Positions 8,326 to 16,540 of a stretch of DNA of 40,491 nt are shown here, piece after piece. The DNA is from Eubacteriales Family XIII. Incertae Sedis bacterium (lineage in GTDB: Bacteria; Bacillota; Clostridia; Peptostreptococcales; Anaerovoracaceae): assembly GCA_031256875.1 (NCBI GenBank), contig JAIRPQ010000107.1:1-40491 (forward strand), read 5' to 3'. The stretch's first letter is position 1. The number at the start of each line of letters is the position of its first letter. The notes below the pieces were generated by a model. It was not told where the DNA came from and did no database searches. It saw only the letters and a list, made by a program, of their open reading frames with translations. The position numbers were made by a program, and so were the translations under genes.

Positions 8326-9322
8326 TCGGCATGTCCCTCCCGCTCGTCTGAATCACGCTGTATACCGCCACTACGATAATGAGCAGACCTTTGCATACGT
8401 TGATGATGAACCACTCTATCCCGAGCAGATTCAGGCAATTGTTCAACATGACCACGAATATGGCCGCGATAATAGTGCCGACTATCGTACCCTTGCCGCC
8501 CGTCACCTTCGTACCGCCGACCACTACGGCCGCCACTATATCCATCAGCATGTCCTTGCCGAGAGCCGGCAGCCCCGCGCCCAGGCGGGCGGTCATGACG
8601 ATAGACGCGATGGCGGACAGAAATCCCGATATAACGAAAATCGACAGGACCATGCGGTTGACGTTGATGCCGGATATATATGCCGCTATCTGCCGCACGC
8701 CCACGGCGAAAAGCCTCTTGCCGTACACCGAAAAATGCAGCACGAAAATCGAAGCTATGACGATGACCGCTGTGATAATTATCGGAATCGGCACATAGAG
8801 TATCTCGCCCTGGGCCACGTTGTTGAACGCGGTCGGTATGCCACCTATCGACTTGCTCTCCGTCATCGTCAGGGCTATGCCCGCGAAAATCAGCTGGGTG
8901 GCCATGGTCGCTATGAAGGACGGCATCCGGAACACGGACACGCTGATGCCGTTCAGCAGCCCTACACCCGCGCCGACGCCCAGCATCGCGAGCATGCCGA
9001 GCGCCACATACGCGCCACCCTCGCCGGCCGTCATGACCTTCGCTCCGATGACGCTGGAGAGCGCCAACACCGCCGTCGTCGAAAAATCGATGCTTCCGTT
9101 GATAAAGACGAAGGTCATACCGCATGAAAGAATAATCAGGTCCGAGGACTGCGTGATGATGTTGAATATGTTCTCGGAATTTGAAAACCCGGGAACGAAA
9201 ATCAGCGCTATGGCGCCGAACACCACGAAGCAGAGTATCGCGGGGATGCCCCGAACCTGTTCCCATATCGCAGCGGCGGCCGCCCTTCCGTCCGCCGCTT
9301 TCACATCCTTTATAATGGACAT
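8318..9322 (-). CDS. RbsC-type sugar ABC transporter permease (first permease)
   Basis: 334 residues from the ATG at 9322, chosen because GAGG lies 6 bases before it; the ATG at 9328 would touch the ribosome site. After a soluble N-terminus come roughly ten membrane segments. The family loop YGKRLFAVGVRQIAAYISGI is present, as is GGTKVTGGKGTIVGT near the end. It resembles the second permease of the operon only moderately, consistent with a heterodimeric channel. The gene is 39 bases after the binding-protein gene. Confidence 0.93.
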   Translation of the reverse strand: MSIIKDVKAADGRAAAAAIWEQVRGIPAILCFVVFGAIALIFVPGFSNSENIFNIITQSSDLIILSCGMTFVFINGSIDFSTTAVLALSSVIGAKVMTAGEGGAYVALGMLAMLGVGAGVGLLNGISVSVFRMPSFIATMATQLIFAGIALTMTESKSIGGIPTAFNNVAQGEILYVPIPIIITAVIVIASIFVLHFSVYGKRLFAVGVRQIAAYISGINVNRMVLSIFVISGFLSAIASIVMTARLGAGLPALGKDMLMDIVAAVVVGGTKVTGGKGTIVGTIIAAIFVVMLNNCLNLLGIEWFIINVCKGLLIIVVAVYSVIQTSGRDMPNA

Positions 9323-9361
9323 TTCCATCCTCGTTTATGCATCAGTTTTGCGCTCCGCATC

Positions 9362-10489
9362 CTATTTCTTCATGCCCGAAAATCCGTAGGCCATCTTGGA
9401 GGTCTCGTCGAAATTGTCCGTCGTGATGAGGAATCCAGGGTCGGCCACCGGCGTCGAATATGTCGAGGTGTCGCCGTTCGCAATCTCGTAGGCGGCCATC
9501 ACCGCGTCATGCCCTATCTTAATCGTGTTCATGCCGAAGCACATTTCGACATAGCCGTCCTTGACGGAATCGAGCGAGGTGGAGTTGCCCGAGTACGGCA
9601 TCACGATCACGTGACCGTCCTCTCCCGTCTTTTTCCACCTGTCGGCTGTCTCGAGCGACTGGATGGTCGGCGCCAGCAGAACATCCGAGTGCATGAATAT
9701 GCAGTTTATCTCCGGATTCGCCTGAAGCGCGTTCGTCACGCCGCTTGCCGCCTTCTCGATATTCCACTCAGTCGGAACGCTCTGCACACGTTCGATGAGG
9801 TCGGGGTTGGCCTTCATGACATCCTCAAACCCGTTCGTGCGCTTCAGCACATTCGCGTCGGTCAGGCTGCCCACCAGTTCGAGCACGTTGAGCTTTTCGA
9901 TGTTGTTCTTCTTCGCGTAGTCCACCATCCATTCCCAGCCCTGCTTGGACAGCTCATAGTCATCCGTGTTCATGCCCCACGCGACCTTCGCGTCGTCGCT
10001 GCTGTCCACGGGACGGTCGGCGTAGACGAAGGGAACACCCTTCTCGTTGCAGAGCTTTATCGACTGCTTGATGGCCTCGTTATCCACGTAGACACAGACG
10101 ATGGCGTTCGCGCCCGCCGCCAACATATCCTGTATCTGCTTCGCCTGCAGGTTCGCGTCGCCCTGGCAGACCTGGACATCAGCCTGCACCTTGTCCGAAC
10201 CGATTTCCTCCAGCGCCTGGTCCAGACCCATCTTCAGGCCCACCCAGTAAGGGTCATCCAGGTTGTCGAGCGAGATGCCGATTTTCGTGACACCGCCGCT
10301 GCCGCTGTCCGCCGCTTCCTCTCCGCCCGTGGCGGTCGTGTCCGCCGTGTCCGCCGTGTCCGTCTGTTCCGTGGCATCTCCCGCAGTGGAGCTGTCATCG
10401 GCGGTTTTCGTGCATCCCGCAATCATAGCCACCGCAACCAACAGCGCCAGCACCAACAATAACGATTTGAACAATTTCTTTCTCTCCAT
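9362..10489 (-). CDS. Sugar-binding lipoprotein of the RbsB type
   Basis: 375 residues from ATG 10489, which has AGAGG 8 bases upstream; the ATG at 10495 is too close to it. The signal peptide (LLLVLALLVAVAMIAGC) ends in a lipobox with Cys, so the mature protein is lipid-anchored outside the cell. A Thr/Asp/Ala-rich linker of about 35 residues follows. The periplasmic-binding fold begins at KIGISLDNLDDPYWVGLKMG, with the hinge motif AGANAIVCVYVDNEA and late DGYVEMCFGMN. It delivers the sugar or nucleoside to the importer. It is the first gene of the transporter operon, downstream of a candidate operator. Confidence 0.95.
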   Translation of the reverse strand: MERKKLFKSLLLVLALLVAVAMIAGCTKTADDSSTAGDATEQTDTADTADTTATGGEEAADSGSGGVTKIGISLDNLDDPYWVGLKMGLDQALEEIGSDKVQADVQVCQGDANLQAKQIQDMLAAGANAIVCVYVDNEAIKQSIKLCNEKGVPFVYADRPVDSSDDAKVAWGMNTDDYELSKQGWEWMVDYAKKNNIEKLNVLELVGSLTDANVLKRTNGFEDVMKANPDLIERVQSVPTEWNIEKAASGVTNALQANPEINCIFMHSDVLLAPTIQSLETADRWKKTGEDGHVIVMPYSGNSTSLDSVKDGYVEMCFGMNTIKIGHDAVMAAYEIANGDTSTYSTPVADPGFLITTDNFDETSKMAYGFSGMKK

Positions 10490-10603
10490 TATCATTTCCT
10501 CTCTTTCTGCCTTTCTCTTTCAGTTCTTACCTTCCGGCTTCCTCCTTGATATATCTCTCAATCAGGCACGGTGTGCCCGATGCCGAACCGCGTTCTCAAA
10601 TGC

Positions 10604-10644
10604 GTTTGTCGCGTACAAACCGCGTATATTGCGTGCAAATCGCG
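10604..10644. repeat. Inverted and direct repeats in the transporter leader
   Basis: GTTTGT (10604-10609) and ACAAAC (10615-10620) form a perfect 6-bp inverted repeat with a 5-base centre. GCGTACAAACCGCG (10611-10624) recurs 20 bp on as GCGTGCAAATCGCG (10631-10644), 12 of 14 identical. The 20-bp period puts both on one DNA face, which would suit a second regulator or the edges of a promoter. No function is shown. Confidence 0.5.
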
Positions 10645-10654
10645 CTATTCTCTT

Positions 10655-10679
10655 GTTGAAACGTTTGACTAAATTTTCT
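10655..10679 (-). promoter_or_regulatory. Candidate LacI-type operator upstream of the transporter operon
   Basis: The near-palindrome GTTGAAACGTTTGAC (10655-10669) has the central CG and AAACGTTT core typical of LacI-family operators. Bases 10662-10679 (CGTTTGACTAAATTTTCT) match 11772-11790 at the repressor promoter with one mismatch and one gap. It lies 166 bases before the binding-protein start. A matching -10 box was not clear. Confidence 0.6.
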
Positions 10680-10707
10680 GTTTTTCTCCCGTTCAAGCCT
10701 CCGCGTA

Positions 10708-11697
10708 CTATACCGTTTCGCGGATTATCAGTTCAGGCTCAATAATAAGGGTCTTTTCTTCCTCCGAAAGCACTTCTTTGCGTATCATCTTGCACAGGTA
10801 TTCGACGGCTTTTTGCCCCATGTCGTACTGCGGCTGCCTTATCGTAGTGAGCGACGGCACGAACAGTTTCGCAATGGGTATGTCATCGTATCCGACGATG
10901 GCTATGTCCTCGGGGATGCGGTATCCCCTCTCCACGAGCGCCCTCATAGCTCCGACCGCGAGCATATCGTTGACGCAGAAAATCGACTTGAAACCGACAC
11001 CCTTGTCCAACAGTTTCATCGCGGCGCGGTATCCCTCGTCGTGCGTACTGAACTCGGCCTCGACCACCAGCTGGTCATCACACGGAAGATTTCTCGCGGC
11101 CAGCGCCTTGCGGTATCCGGAAACGCGGTCGAAAAACGTGCCGACCAGGGTCGAGTACGTGATGACCGCGATGGGAGTTTTCCCTCTGTCGACGAGGAAG
11201 CCGGCCGCCAACTCCCCGCCGCTCACATTGTCGGTGTTGATCGAAACGTCTCCGCTGCCAGCCGACCTGTCGAGGGTCACGACCGGTATTCCTATGTTTT
11301 TCAGGTGTACTGAGGTGGTTTTTCCCGTGCCGGCGAAGATAAGTCCGTCAATCCTTTGACTAAGCAGGTTGCGGATATTGCTGATTTCGCGCTCCTCGGA
11401 ATTTACCGCGTCGCAGAATATCACATTGTATTTGTATTCGTACGCGGTGTTCTCAATGGCGCGAATAATTTCCATGAAAAAGAGATCTTGCATATTGTTG
11501 ACCATCACGCCGATGGTGTTGGACTGGTCGGTTTTCAGGCTGATAGCGGCGCGATTTGGGGAATAATTCAACTCTTTGGCCGCTTTCACTATCCTGTCGT
11601 ATGTCTCTTTTCTCACGCGCTTCTTCCCGTTCAGCACATATGATACGGTGCTGGCCGAGACCCCTGCGAGTAGTGCGACATCCTTCAAAGTAACCAT
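10708..11697 (-). CDS. LacI-family transcriptional repressor
   Basis: 329 residues. The N-terminal helix-turn-helix is canonical (TLKDVALLAGVSASTVSYVLN) with the hinge helix NYSPNRAAISLKT. The effector domain (about 60-329) has the sugar-binding fold: IGVMVNNMQDLFF, VDRGKTPIAVI, FCVNDMLAVGAMRAL, IPEDIAIVGYDDIPIAK. The effector is probably the imported sugar or its phosphate. It lies between the nucleoside hydrolase and transporter genes, all on one strand. Its own promoter has an operator-like site over the -35 box, so it is probably autoregulated, and a similar site precedes the transporter operon. Confidence 0.95.
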   Translation of the reverse strand: MVTLKDVALLAGVSASTVSYVLNGKKRVRKETYDRIVKAAKELNYSPNRAAISLKTDQSNTIGVMVNNMQDLFFMEIIRAIENTAYEYKYNVIFCDAVNSEEREISNIRNLLSQRIDGLIFAGTGKTTSVHLKNIGIPVVTLDRSAGSGDVSINTDNVSGGELAAGFLVDRGKTPIAVITYSTLVGTFFDRVSGYRKALAARNLPCDDQLVVEAEFSTHDEGYRAAMKLLDKGVGFKSIFCVNDMLAVGAMRALVERGYRIPEDIAIVGYDDIPIAKLFVPSLTTIRQPQYDMGQKAVEYLCKMIRKEVLSEEEKTLIIEPELIIRETV

Positions 11698-11740
11698 TTA
11701 TTCCTATCTCCAATATGGTGAGTGAATACAACCTGACTAT

Positions 11741-11790
11741 ATATTATGCATATCCCGAAGCAAAAGTCAATCGTTTGAATAAAATTTTCT
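11741..11790 (-). promoter_or_regulatory. Repressor promoter with overlapping operator
   Basis: On the minus strand the -35 TTGACT (11765-11770) is followed by TAATAT (11741-11746, 18-base spacer) or CATAAT (11743-11748, 16-base spacer). The operator-like TCAAACGATTGA (11767-11778) covers the -35 box, with TCAA/TTGA arms. An A/T-rich stretch adjoins it upstream. This arrangement suits self-repression by the LacI-family protein. Confidence 0.65.
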
Positions 11791-11885
11791 CGCAATTCCC
11801 CGATTTTTTTCCTGCCCACTGGGGGTGCTTATTGATTTTTTTGAACGATGGCGGGCCACCGTCTAGCATATGAATATAGCGCCCG

Positions 11886-12830
11886 TTATTTTATGCCCTT
11901 TATCATGCTTATGAAAGCGTCGCTGTCGACCTCCGACGCGAGGTGGACATTCGGCTCCTTGCCCGTGATGCCCCACAGGTCGGCGACGGTTTCGCCGCGG
12001 GTCAGCTCGTCGTTCACACTGACATCGCAGTGTACGTGCCGGTACTTGACGATATCCGGCTCCAGCAGCGACGCGATGCAGAGCGCATCGTGTATCGGGC
12101 AGGCTTTGATGCCGAAATGCTGCTCGTGGGTGCCGGCGAAGAACATGAGCAGGTCGCCTATCAGTTTTTGCAGCGGATTGTCCGACTCCATCAGCTCGAT
12201 GATGTCAGGCTCGAAAATAAGCGCCTTCATCGTCACGTCCAGCGAATGCAGATAGATGGGAACGCCGCTGTTGAACACGGCCTTGGCCGCCTCGGGATCG
12301 ACGTATATATTGTACTCGGCCGCCGAGGTGATATTGCCCGGCTCGATAACGGCACCGCCCATTATCACAAATTTCTCTATGCCTTCTATGATCTCGGGTG
12401 CCAGTGTGAGGGCTGCCGCGATATTCGTCAGCGGGCCTGTCGCCACTACGACGGTCTTGTCCGCAGAGCCGTTCGGCCGCAGCGCTTTGGTCAGGTATTC
12501 CACGGCATGCTCCTTCTCCTGCGCCTGAGTGGGCGCGGATATCGACGGCCCGCCCAGCCCGTCTTCGCCGTGTATGATAGCGCCGGTCATATAATAAAGC
12601 TCACGCATCATGGGCTTTGCGCAGCCTTTGTATACGGGTATGTCATGTATGCCGGCGAAGTTCAGCACCTTTAGCGCGTTGCGCGTCGTGTTGTCCACCT
12701 CGCTGTTGCCCGCCACTGTCGTGATGCCGCGTATATCCAGTTTTCCCGATGCCACGCCATTCCTCACCGCCAGCAGTATAGCAATGGCGTCGTCATGCCC
12801 CGGGTCGCAATCGATTATTATTCTATCCAT
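11886..12830 (-). CDS. Ribonucleoside hydrolase (IUNH family)
   Basis: 314 residues from ATG 12830, with AAAGGA close upstream; a longer upstream reading lacks a ribosome site. The N-terminal IIIDCDPGHDDAIAI is the family signature with the calcium-binding Asp 9, 13 and 14. Further family features are TTVAGNSEVDNTTRN, ATGPLTNIAAAL, FVIMGGAV, the AEYNIYVDPEAA segment and a late HDA in ACPIHDALCIA. It splits nucleosides into base and ribose in the cytoplasm. The ribokinase in the same neighbourhood could then take the ribose. It is separated from the repressor gene by ~190 bases and looks separately transcribed. Base preference is not readable. Confidence 0.94.
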   Translation of the reverse strand: MDRIIIDCDPGHDDAIAILLAVRNGVASGKLDIRGITTVAGNSEVDNTTRNALKVLNFAGIHDIPVYKGCAKPMMRELYYMTGAIIHGEDGLGGPSISAPTQAQEKEHAVEYLTKALRPNGSADKTVVVATGPLTNIAAALTLAPEIIEGIEKFVIMGGAVIEPGNITSAAEYNIYVDPEAAKAVFNSGVPIYLHSLDVTMKALIFEPDIIELMESDNPLQKLIGDLLMFFAGTHEQHFGIKACPIHDALCIASLLEPDIVKYRHVHCDVSVNDELTRGETVADLWGITGKEPNVHLASEVDSDAFISMIKGIK

Positions 12831-12932
12831 AATTCCTTTCCATCTTGATGCGCGCAAAGCGTCTTGTCAATATACCCGAGGCGACCTGACATCGTGATTT
12901 TGGCAGAATTTTTTTAGGTTTGCCGTTCGGCT

Positions 12933-15134
12933 CTATGCCCTTGCTTTCATGACCTTGCTGTATTTTCCGTATATGGTGTAGTTGCCGTATACCCTGTAGG
13001 CGCGGACTCGCACGTAGTAGGCTTTGCCTTTTTTCAGCCCCGTAATTACGACGGATTTTTTGCTGGAGGCCTTTGTCTTGGCCTTGTTCAGTGCTTCCGC
13101 GACCTGCTTCGACCCAGGGTTCTTGAACTTCTTGCTGGTCGAATACTGCACCACGTAGCCGTTCGCGTCTTCCATTTTGTTCTGGGCGTATGTGAATTTC
13201 AGCCTGCCGCCGCCGTATTTGCTCAGGCCGATGGACCTCGCCGTCTGCGGCCTCGGCAGCGTTACCGTACCGTTCTTCGCCACCTTAAGCGTATAGCCGC
13301 CTATCTTCACCTTCTTGCTTCTGTACATGCGACCGCTGGAGTCGAACGCGTAGTATTTCCCGTTGTACTTCCCGATTTGCGTCGTCCTGAATCCTTTGGA
13401 CGTGAACAGGTATCTGTCTTTGCTGATGGTTTTGAAGCCCGTGTAGAAGCGCCCGCTCTTGTCGTAGTAGCGCGTCCCTTCGCCGCTGTATGCGCGCCAG
13501 TATTTGTAGCTGCCGTTGCTGTTGTAGTACGCCTTTTCCATGCAGCCGCCCGAACCCAGGTAATAGTGCTTGCTCTGATCGTCGAAATATCCGGTGGCGG
13601 GGATGCCAGTCCACGGGTCGATATAATATTTGTCGGTTTTCCAATACTGCGAATAGCCGCCCCAGACCTCGACCCATCCGCTCAACGGCGCGTTCTCGGC
13701 GCTGCTCTTTCTGATGTCGATGCGCGCGTCCGAGAAGTCGATGATGAGATCCTTCATCTCGTTGCCGAGCAAATACACGAAGCCGTATTTGCTGGCCGTG
13801 ACGCGGGCATTATGAACATACAGATATCTCAGGCTGCCGCTGCCGTAGCCTTGGTGCCCCGAGTTTGGCACATATGTATATGTCGGGCTGACGGCCGCCA
13901 TGAAGTCGGCTGTCGTCGAAGTCCTAAGCCCATGGTGGCTCAGCTTCATGACGTCGGCCTTCAAAGAAGCTCCGTATTTTTTCACCAGCATCTTCTCCTC
14001 CGCGGATTCGATGTCGCCGCCCGTAAAATATCTGCGCGAGCCCGCCGTTATCATGAGCGAGAGGGAGTAATTGTTCATGTAATGGTTTTCCTTCGAGCCG
14101 GTAATGCCATCCTGCGACGCGAACTGGCTGATGGAATGGGTGCCGACCGGACCTATGACCTTGATATTGGCATTGCCCACCGCGAAACTATACCCCATTT
14201 TGAGGTATTTCGTATCGGTGGTGCGCTCCATGATGTAGTTCTTCGTGTATATCCACTTGTCCTCGCGATAATCCGTGATGGCCGTCCTTGTAACAATCGT
14301 CTCAATGGCGCTGTCCGTCACTTCGATAGGCCCGATGGCACCCGGCGTCGAGGGCGCGTCAAGCGAGGCTCCCGTAATGCATTCATAGTCGGTGGTATTC
14401 ACCTCAGTCGTGTATGTGGATTCGCTGGTCGCGTTAGCTCCGCTGCTAGTAGTGGTAATGCTCGATGTGGTGGGATAATATATCGCCGCGTAGGTCACAT
14501 CGGTACCGGAGTCGGGTTCAAGAATCGACGCCCTCGTGGTCAGCTCCGTTATTGACGAAGTCGTCACCTGCCAGCGCCCGACAGCCCTGTCCGTGGTGAA
14601 CTTGTCTGTCGTCACCATCATCCTGTCCACGTACCCTTCCACCCGCTCAAACCTGGTGGCGTTGCTCGATGCCAGCTCCGGCGCATATGTCTGACTCGGC
14701 AGATAAATCATACCTACAGTGATGCCCGAATCCTTTTTCAGTATCGCGTTCAGCCCGCCGTAATGATCCTCGTGCATATGCGAGATAAGTATGTCTATGT
14801 TCGTGGCTCCCACTTTTTTCAGATACGAAAGCAGCCACGTTGAGCCCGTCGCCGAGCCTGTGTCTATCAGCAGAAATTTGCCGTTCGACTCGATGAGCGT
14901 CGCGTCGCCCTGCGCGTCCTCCGGCTCATCCGCGTTCGCTGCCTGTGAACCGAGGAATATTCCGTGCACGCGCATGTTGACCGCGGAGCTTGCGGCATAT
15001 GCGCTGCCATCCCCGTTCCCCGTCGCAAGGTTCAACGGGCTGTAAGCCGCCAGCGACAACAACATCGCCAACGCGACAACAAAGGCTATCGCCTTCCCTC
15101 TATGCGCTCTTTTTTCGTTTGCAATCGTTCTCAT
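12933..15134 (-). CDS. Secreted MBL-fold hydrolase with wall-binding-like repeats and Fn3 domain
   Basis: 733 residues from ATG 15134 (GAGGG 5 bases upstream). The signal peptide has the hydrophobic core IAFVVALAMLLSLAAYS and a likely cut after SAYA. The metallo-beta-lactamase domain (about 50-460) has LLIDTGSATGSTWLLSYL, the metal motif SHMHEDHYGG with H119, H121, D123 and H124, FTGGDIES and SHHGLRTS, close to ComEC-type and Pce-type enzymes. About 490-625 are aromatic/Gly repeats (YYIDPWTGIPATGYF, TRYYDKSGRFYTGF, KYYAFDSSGRMY) like choline/glucan-binding repeats. The end (about 635-733) is a fibronectin type III-like domain (NGYVVQYSTSKKF, GKAYYVRVRAY). It probably acts on the cell surface. 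A phosphodiester of teichoic acid is a reasonable but unproven substrate, given the upstream phosphotransferase gene. Confidence 0.85.
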   Translation of the reverse strand: MRTIANEKRAHRGKAIAFVVALAMLLSLAAYSPLNLATGNGDGSAYAASSAVNMRVHGIFLGSQAANADEPEDAQGDATLIESNGKFLLIDTGSATGSTWLLSYLKKVGATNIDILISHMHEDHYGGLNAILKKDSGITVGMIYLPSQTYAPELASSNATRFERVEGYVDRMMVTTDKFTTDRAVGRWQVTTSSITELTTRASILEPDSGTDVTYAAIYYPTTSSITTTSSGANATSESTYTTEVNTTDYECITGASLDAPSTPGAIGPIEVTDSAIETIVTRTAITDYREDKWIYTKNYIMERTTDTKYLKMGYSFAVGNANIKVIGPVGTHSISQFASQDGITGSKENHYMNNYSLSLMITAGSRRYFTGGDIESAEEKMLVKKYGASLKADVMKLSHHGLRTSTTADFMAAVSPTYTYVPNSGHQGYGSGSLRYLYVHNARVTASKYGFVYLLGNEMKDLIIDFSDARIDIRKSSAENAPLSGWVEVWGGYSQYWKTDKYYIDPWTGIPATGYFDDQSKHYYLGSGGCMEKAYYNSNGSYKYWRAYSGEGTRYYDKSGRFYTGFKTISKDRYLFTSKGFRTTQIGKYNGKYYAFDSSGRMYRSKKVKIGGYTLKVAKNGTVTLPRPQTARSIGLSKYGGGRLKFTYAQNKMEDANGYVVQYSTSKKFKNPGSKQVAEALNKAKTKASSKKSVVITGLKKGKAYYVRVRAYRVYGNYTIYGKYSKVMKARA

Positions 15135-15191
15135 AGTTTCCCTCTGTTCCACCTTCCTGCACCGCAAATATATCTTACACAAAACAAACAA

Positions 15192-15226
15192 GGCCAGCCC
15201 GCACAATTTTTCTGTGCGGATAGGCC
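15192..15226 (-). terminator. Hairpin between the phosphotransferase and MBL-fold genes
   Basis: CCGCACA (15199-15205) pairs with TGTGCGG (15213-15219) around a 7-base loop, and GGCC on both sides can extend the stem. On the minus strand a T-rich stretch (TTGTTTGTTTTGTG) follows. It may end the upstream transcript or act as a leader structure of the MBL-fold gene. The rest of the 15135-15398 gap shows only the perfect inverted repeat TGATAAA-T-TTTATCA at 15264-15278. Confidence 0.45.
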
Positions 15227-15398
15227 CCCTTCACACAAGGCATATGCCCGAGTATGTTCCTAGTGATAAATTTTATCAAAAAAATTTGTCGGGTTCAAGA
15301 AGCTATACGGAAGCGGAGCGGGTAATATTGTGTTGGGTTTGTGTATCGGGAGCGGGTCAGACCGACTACGGGAATGCGTTTTGCGGCGGCCTCGTGCG

Positions 15399-16511
15399 CT
15401 ACGCGAGCATCGACAGGATTTTTTCGATCAGGCTCTCTGTGCAGCGGCCGCGTTCGGCGGTGATATAGCGCCGCGCGAAACGCCGTTCGTATTCAGCGTC
15501 ATACGGTTCCGCGAGCATCCCCGCCAGCTCCGCCGCATCGCGCGCCGAATACTTGCCGTACTCCCTCTCGGGGTCGACGTTCAGCCCGGGCGACGCGCTG
15601 TATTCCTCGATGTCATACAGGTAAAAGAACAGCGGCTTCCCTATATGCGCGGCCGCAAATGCAAGGCTGGAGTAGTCGGTGACCACCGCGTCGGCTGCAA
15701 AGATCAGTTCTTCGGCCAAGAAACCCGCTGGGCTTTCGTCGGCTATGGGGTGGTTCTTTTCTATGAGTATATACCTCGCAGGGTCAAGAGCGCCGCGCAG
15801 CGACCGCGCGGCTTCGTCAGCCTCCCCGCCAGCCCGAAACGTCGGCACGTACAGCACCACTTTGCGCGGGTGGCCGCTGCGCTCGTTCTCCGCCAGCTCG
15901 GGATACGCGCGCAAGATGTCTCCCTGCCTGCCGAACGCCCCATCGAGCAGCGCGTCCAGATAAGGCGTTCCCGTGATCAGCGCGCTCCCCATCCCCATGC
16001 CGAACGCTTCCGCAAAAAACCGCGCGGTGGCTTCCGACGGCGCGGCGAACCAGTCATAACCCTCGTGCATCTTCAGCGCCAAAGCCCTTTTCATCTCGCG
16101 CTCATCCATCGCGGACATGGTCTGCAATCCGAATTTTTTTACCGCGCCCGCCGCGTGCCATATCTGGACGACGGTAAGCTCCCTTCGATGATTCAATACG
16201 CTCACGGGTATGGAGTATCCGTCCGTCACGGCCACGCGCGCCGTCGCGAGCGCCCTCATCTGCCTGAGTATCGTGCGCAGATTTCCGCCCGCGTTTTTCA
16301 TGAAACGCGCGGAGTCCTTCTCCTGGCGCTGAAGGTGCATCTCGGTACTGACGCCCTCTGATTCGAGCGCCGCCGCGAGCCGCGCGTAGTCCACAGACGG
16401 CTCATTGCCCTGCCTGCTCAAAAACACCACCTTCCGCTCCACGTGCCGGAGCTTCATAAAGGCATAGATTATTCCCAAAAAGAATTTTGCTACCGCAATG
16501 ATGATAAGCAT
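15399..16511 (-). CDS. CDP-glycerol glycerophosphotransferase-family protein
   Basis: 370 residues, AGGAAA 7 bases before ATG 16511. An N-terminal hydrophobic segment (IIIAVAKFFLGIIYAFM) suggests membrane association. Family marks are VAVTDGYSIP, VQIWHAAGAVKKFG (the conserved His loop), LITGTPYLDALL, VVLYVPTFR, ILIEKNHP and DAVVTDYSSLAFAAA, ending in a C-terminal helical region. TagB/TagF-type enzymes move glycerol-phosphate from CDP-glycerol onto teichoic-acid precursors on the inner face of the membrane. The length fits TagB or short relatives rather than the long TagF polymerases. Other polyol phosphates are possible. No other teichoic-acid genes are in view. Confidence 0.88.
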   Translation of the reverse strand: MLIIIAVAKFFLGIIYAFMKLRHVERKVVFLSRQGNEPSVDYARLAAALESEGVSTEMHLQRQEKDSARFMKNAGGNLRTILRQMRALATARVAVTDGYSIPVSVLNHRRELTVVQIWHAAGAVKKFGLQTMSAMDEREMKRALALKMHEGYDWFAAPSEATARFFAEAFGMGMGSALITGTPYLDALLDGAFGRQGDILRAYPELAENERSGHPRKVVLYVPTFRAGGEADEAARSLRGALDPARYILIEKNHPIADESPAGFLAEELIFAADAVVTDYSSLAFAAAHIGKPLFFYLYDIEEYSASPGLNVDPEREYGKYSARDAAELAGMLAEPYDAEYERRFARRYITAERGRCTESLIEKILSMLA

Positions 16512-16540
16512 ATTGAAGTTTCCTGGCCGGAGGCGGCGGC

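Noticed and set aside
11800..11885. Terminator after the nucleoside hydrolase gene
   Set aside because: A 7-bp stem (ACGGTGG/CCATCGT) exists, but on the minus strand it is followed by A's and not T's.
12835..12870. Promoter of the nucleoside hydrolase from a TTGACA near 12868
   Set aside because: The only -10 at the right spacing (CAAGAT) is weak and would place the transcript start on the ribosome site.
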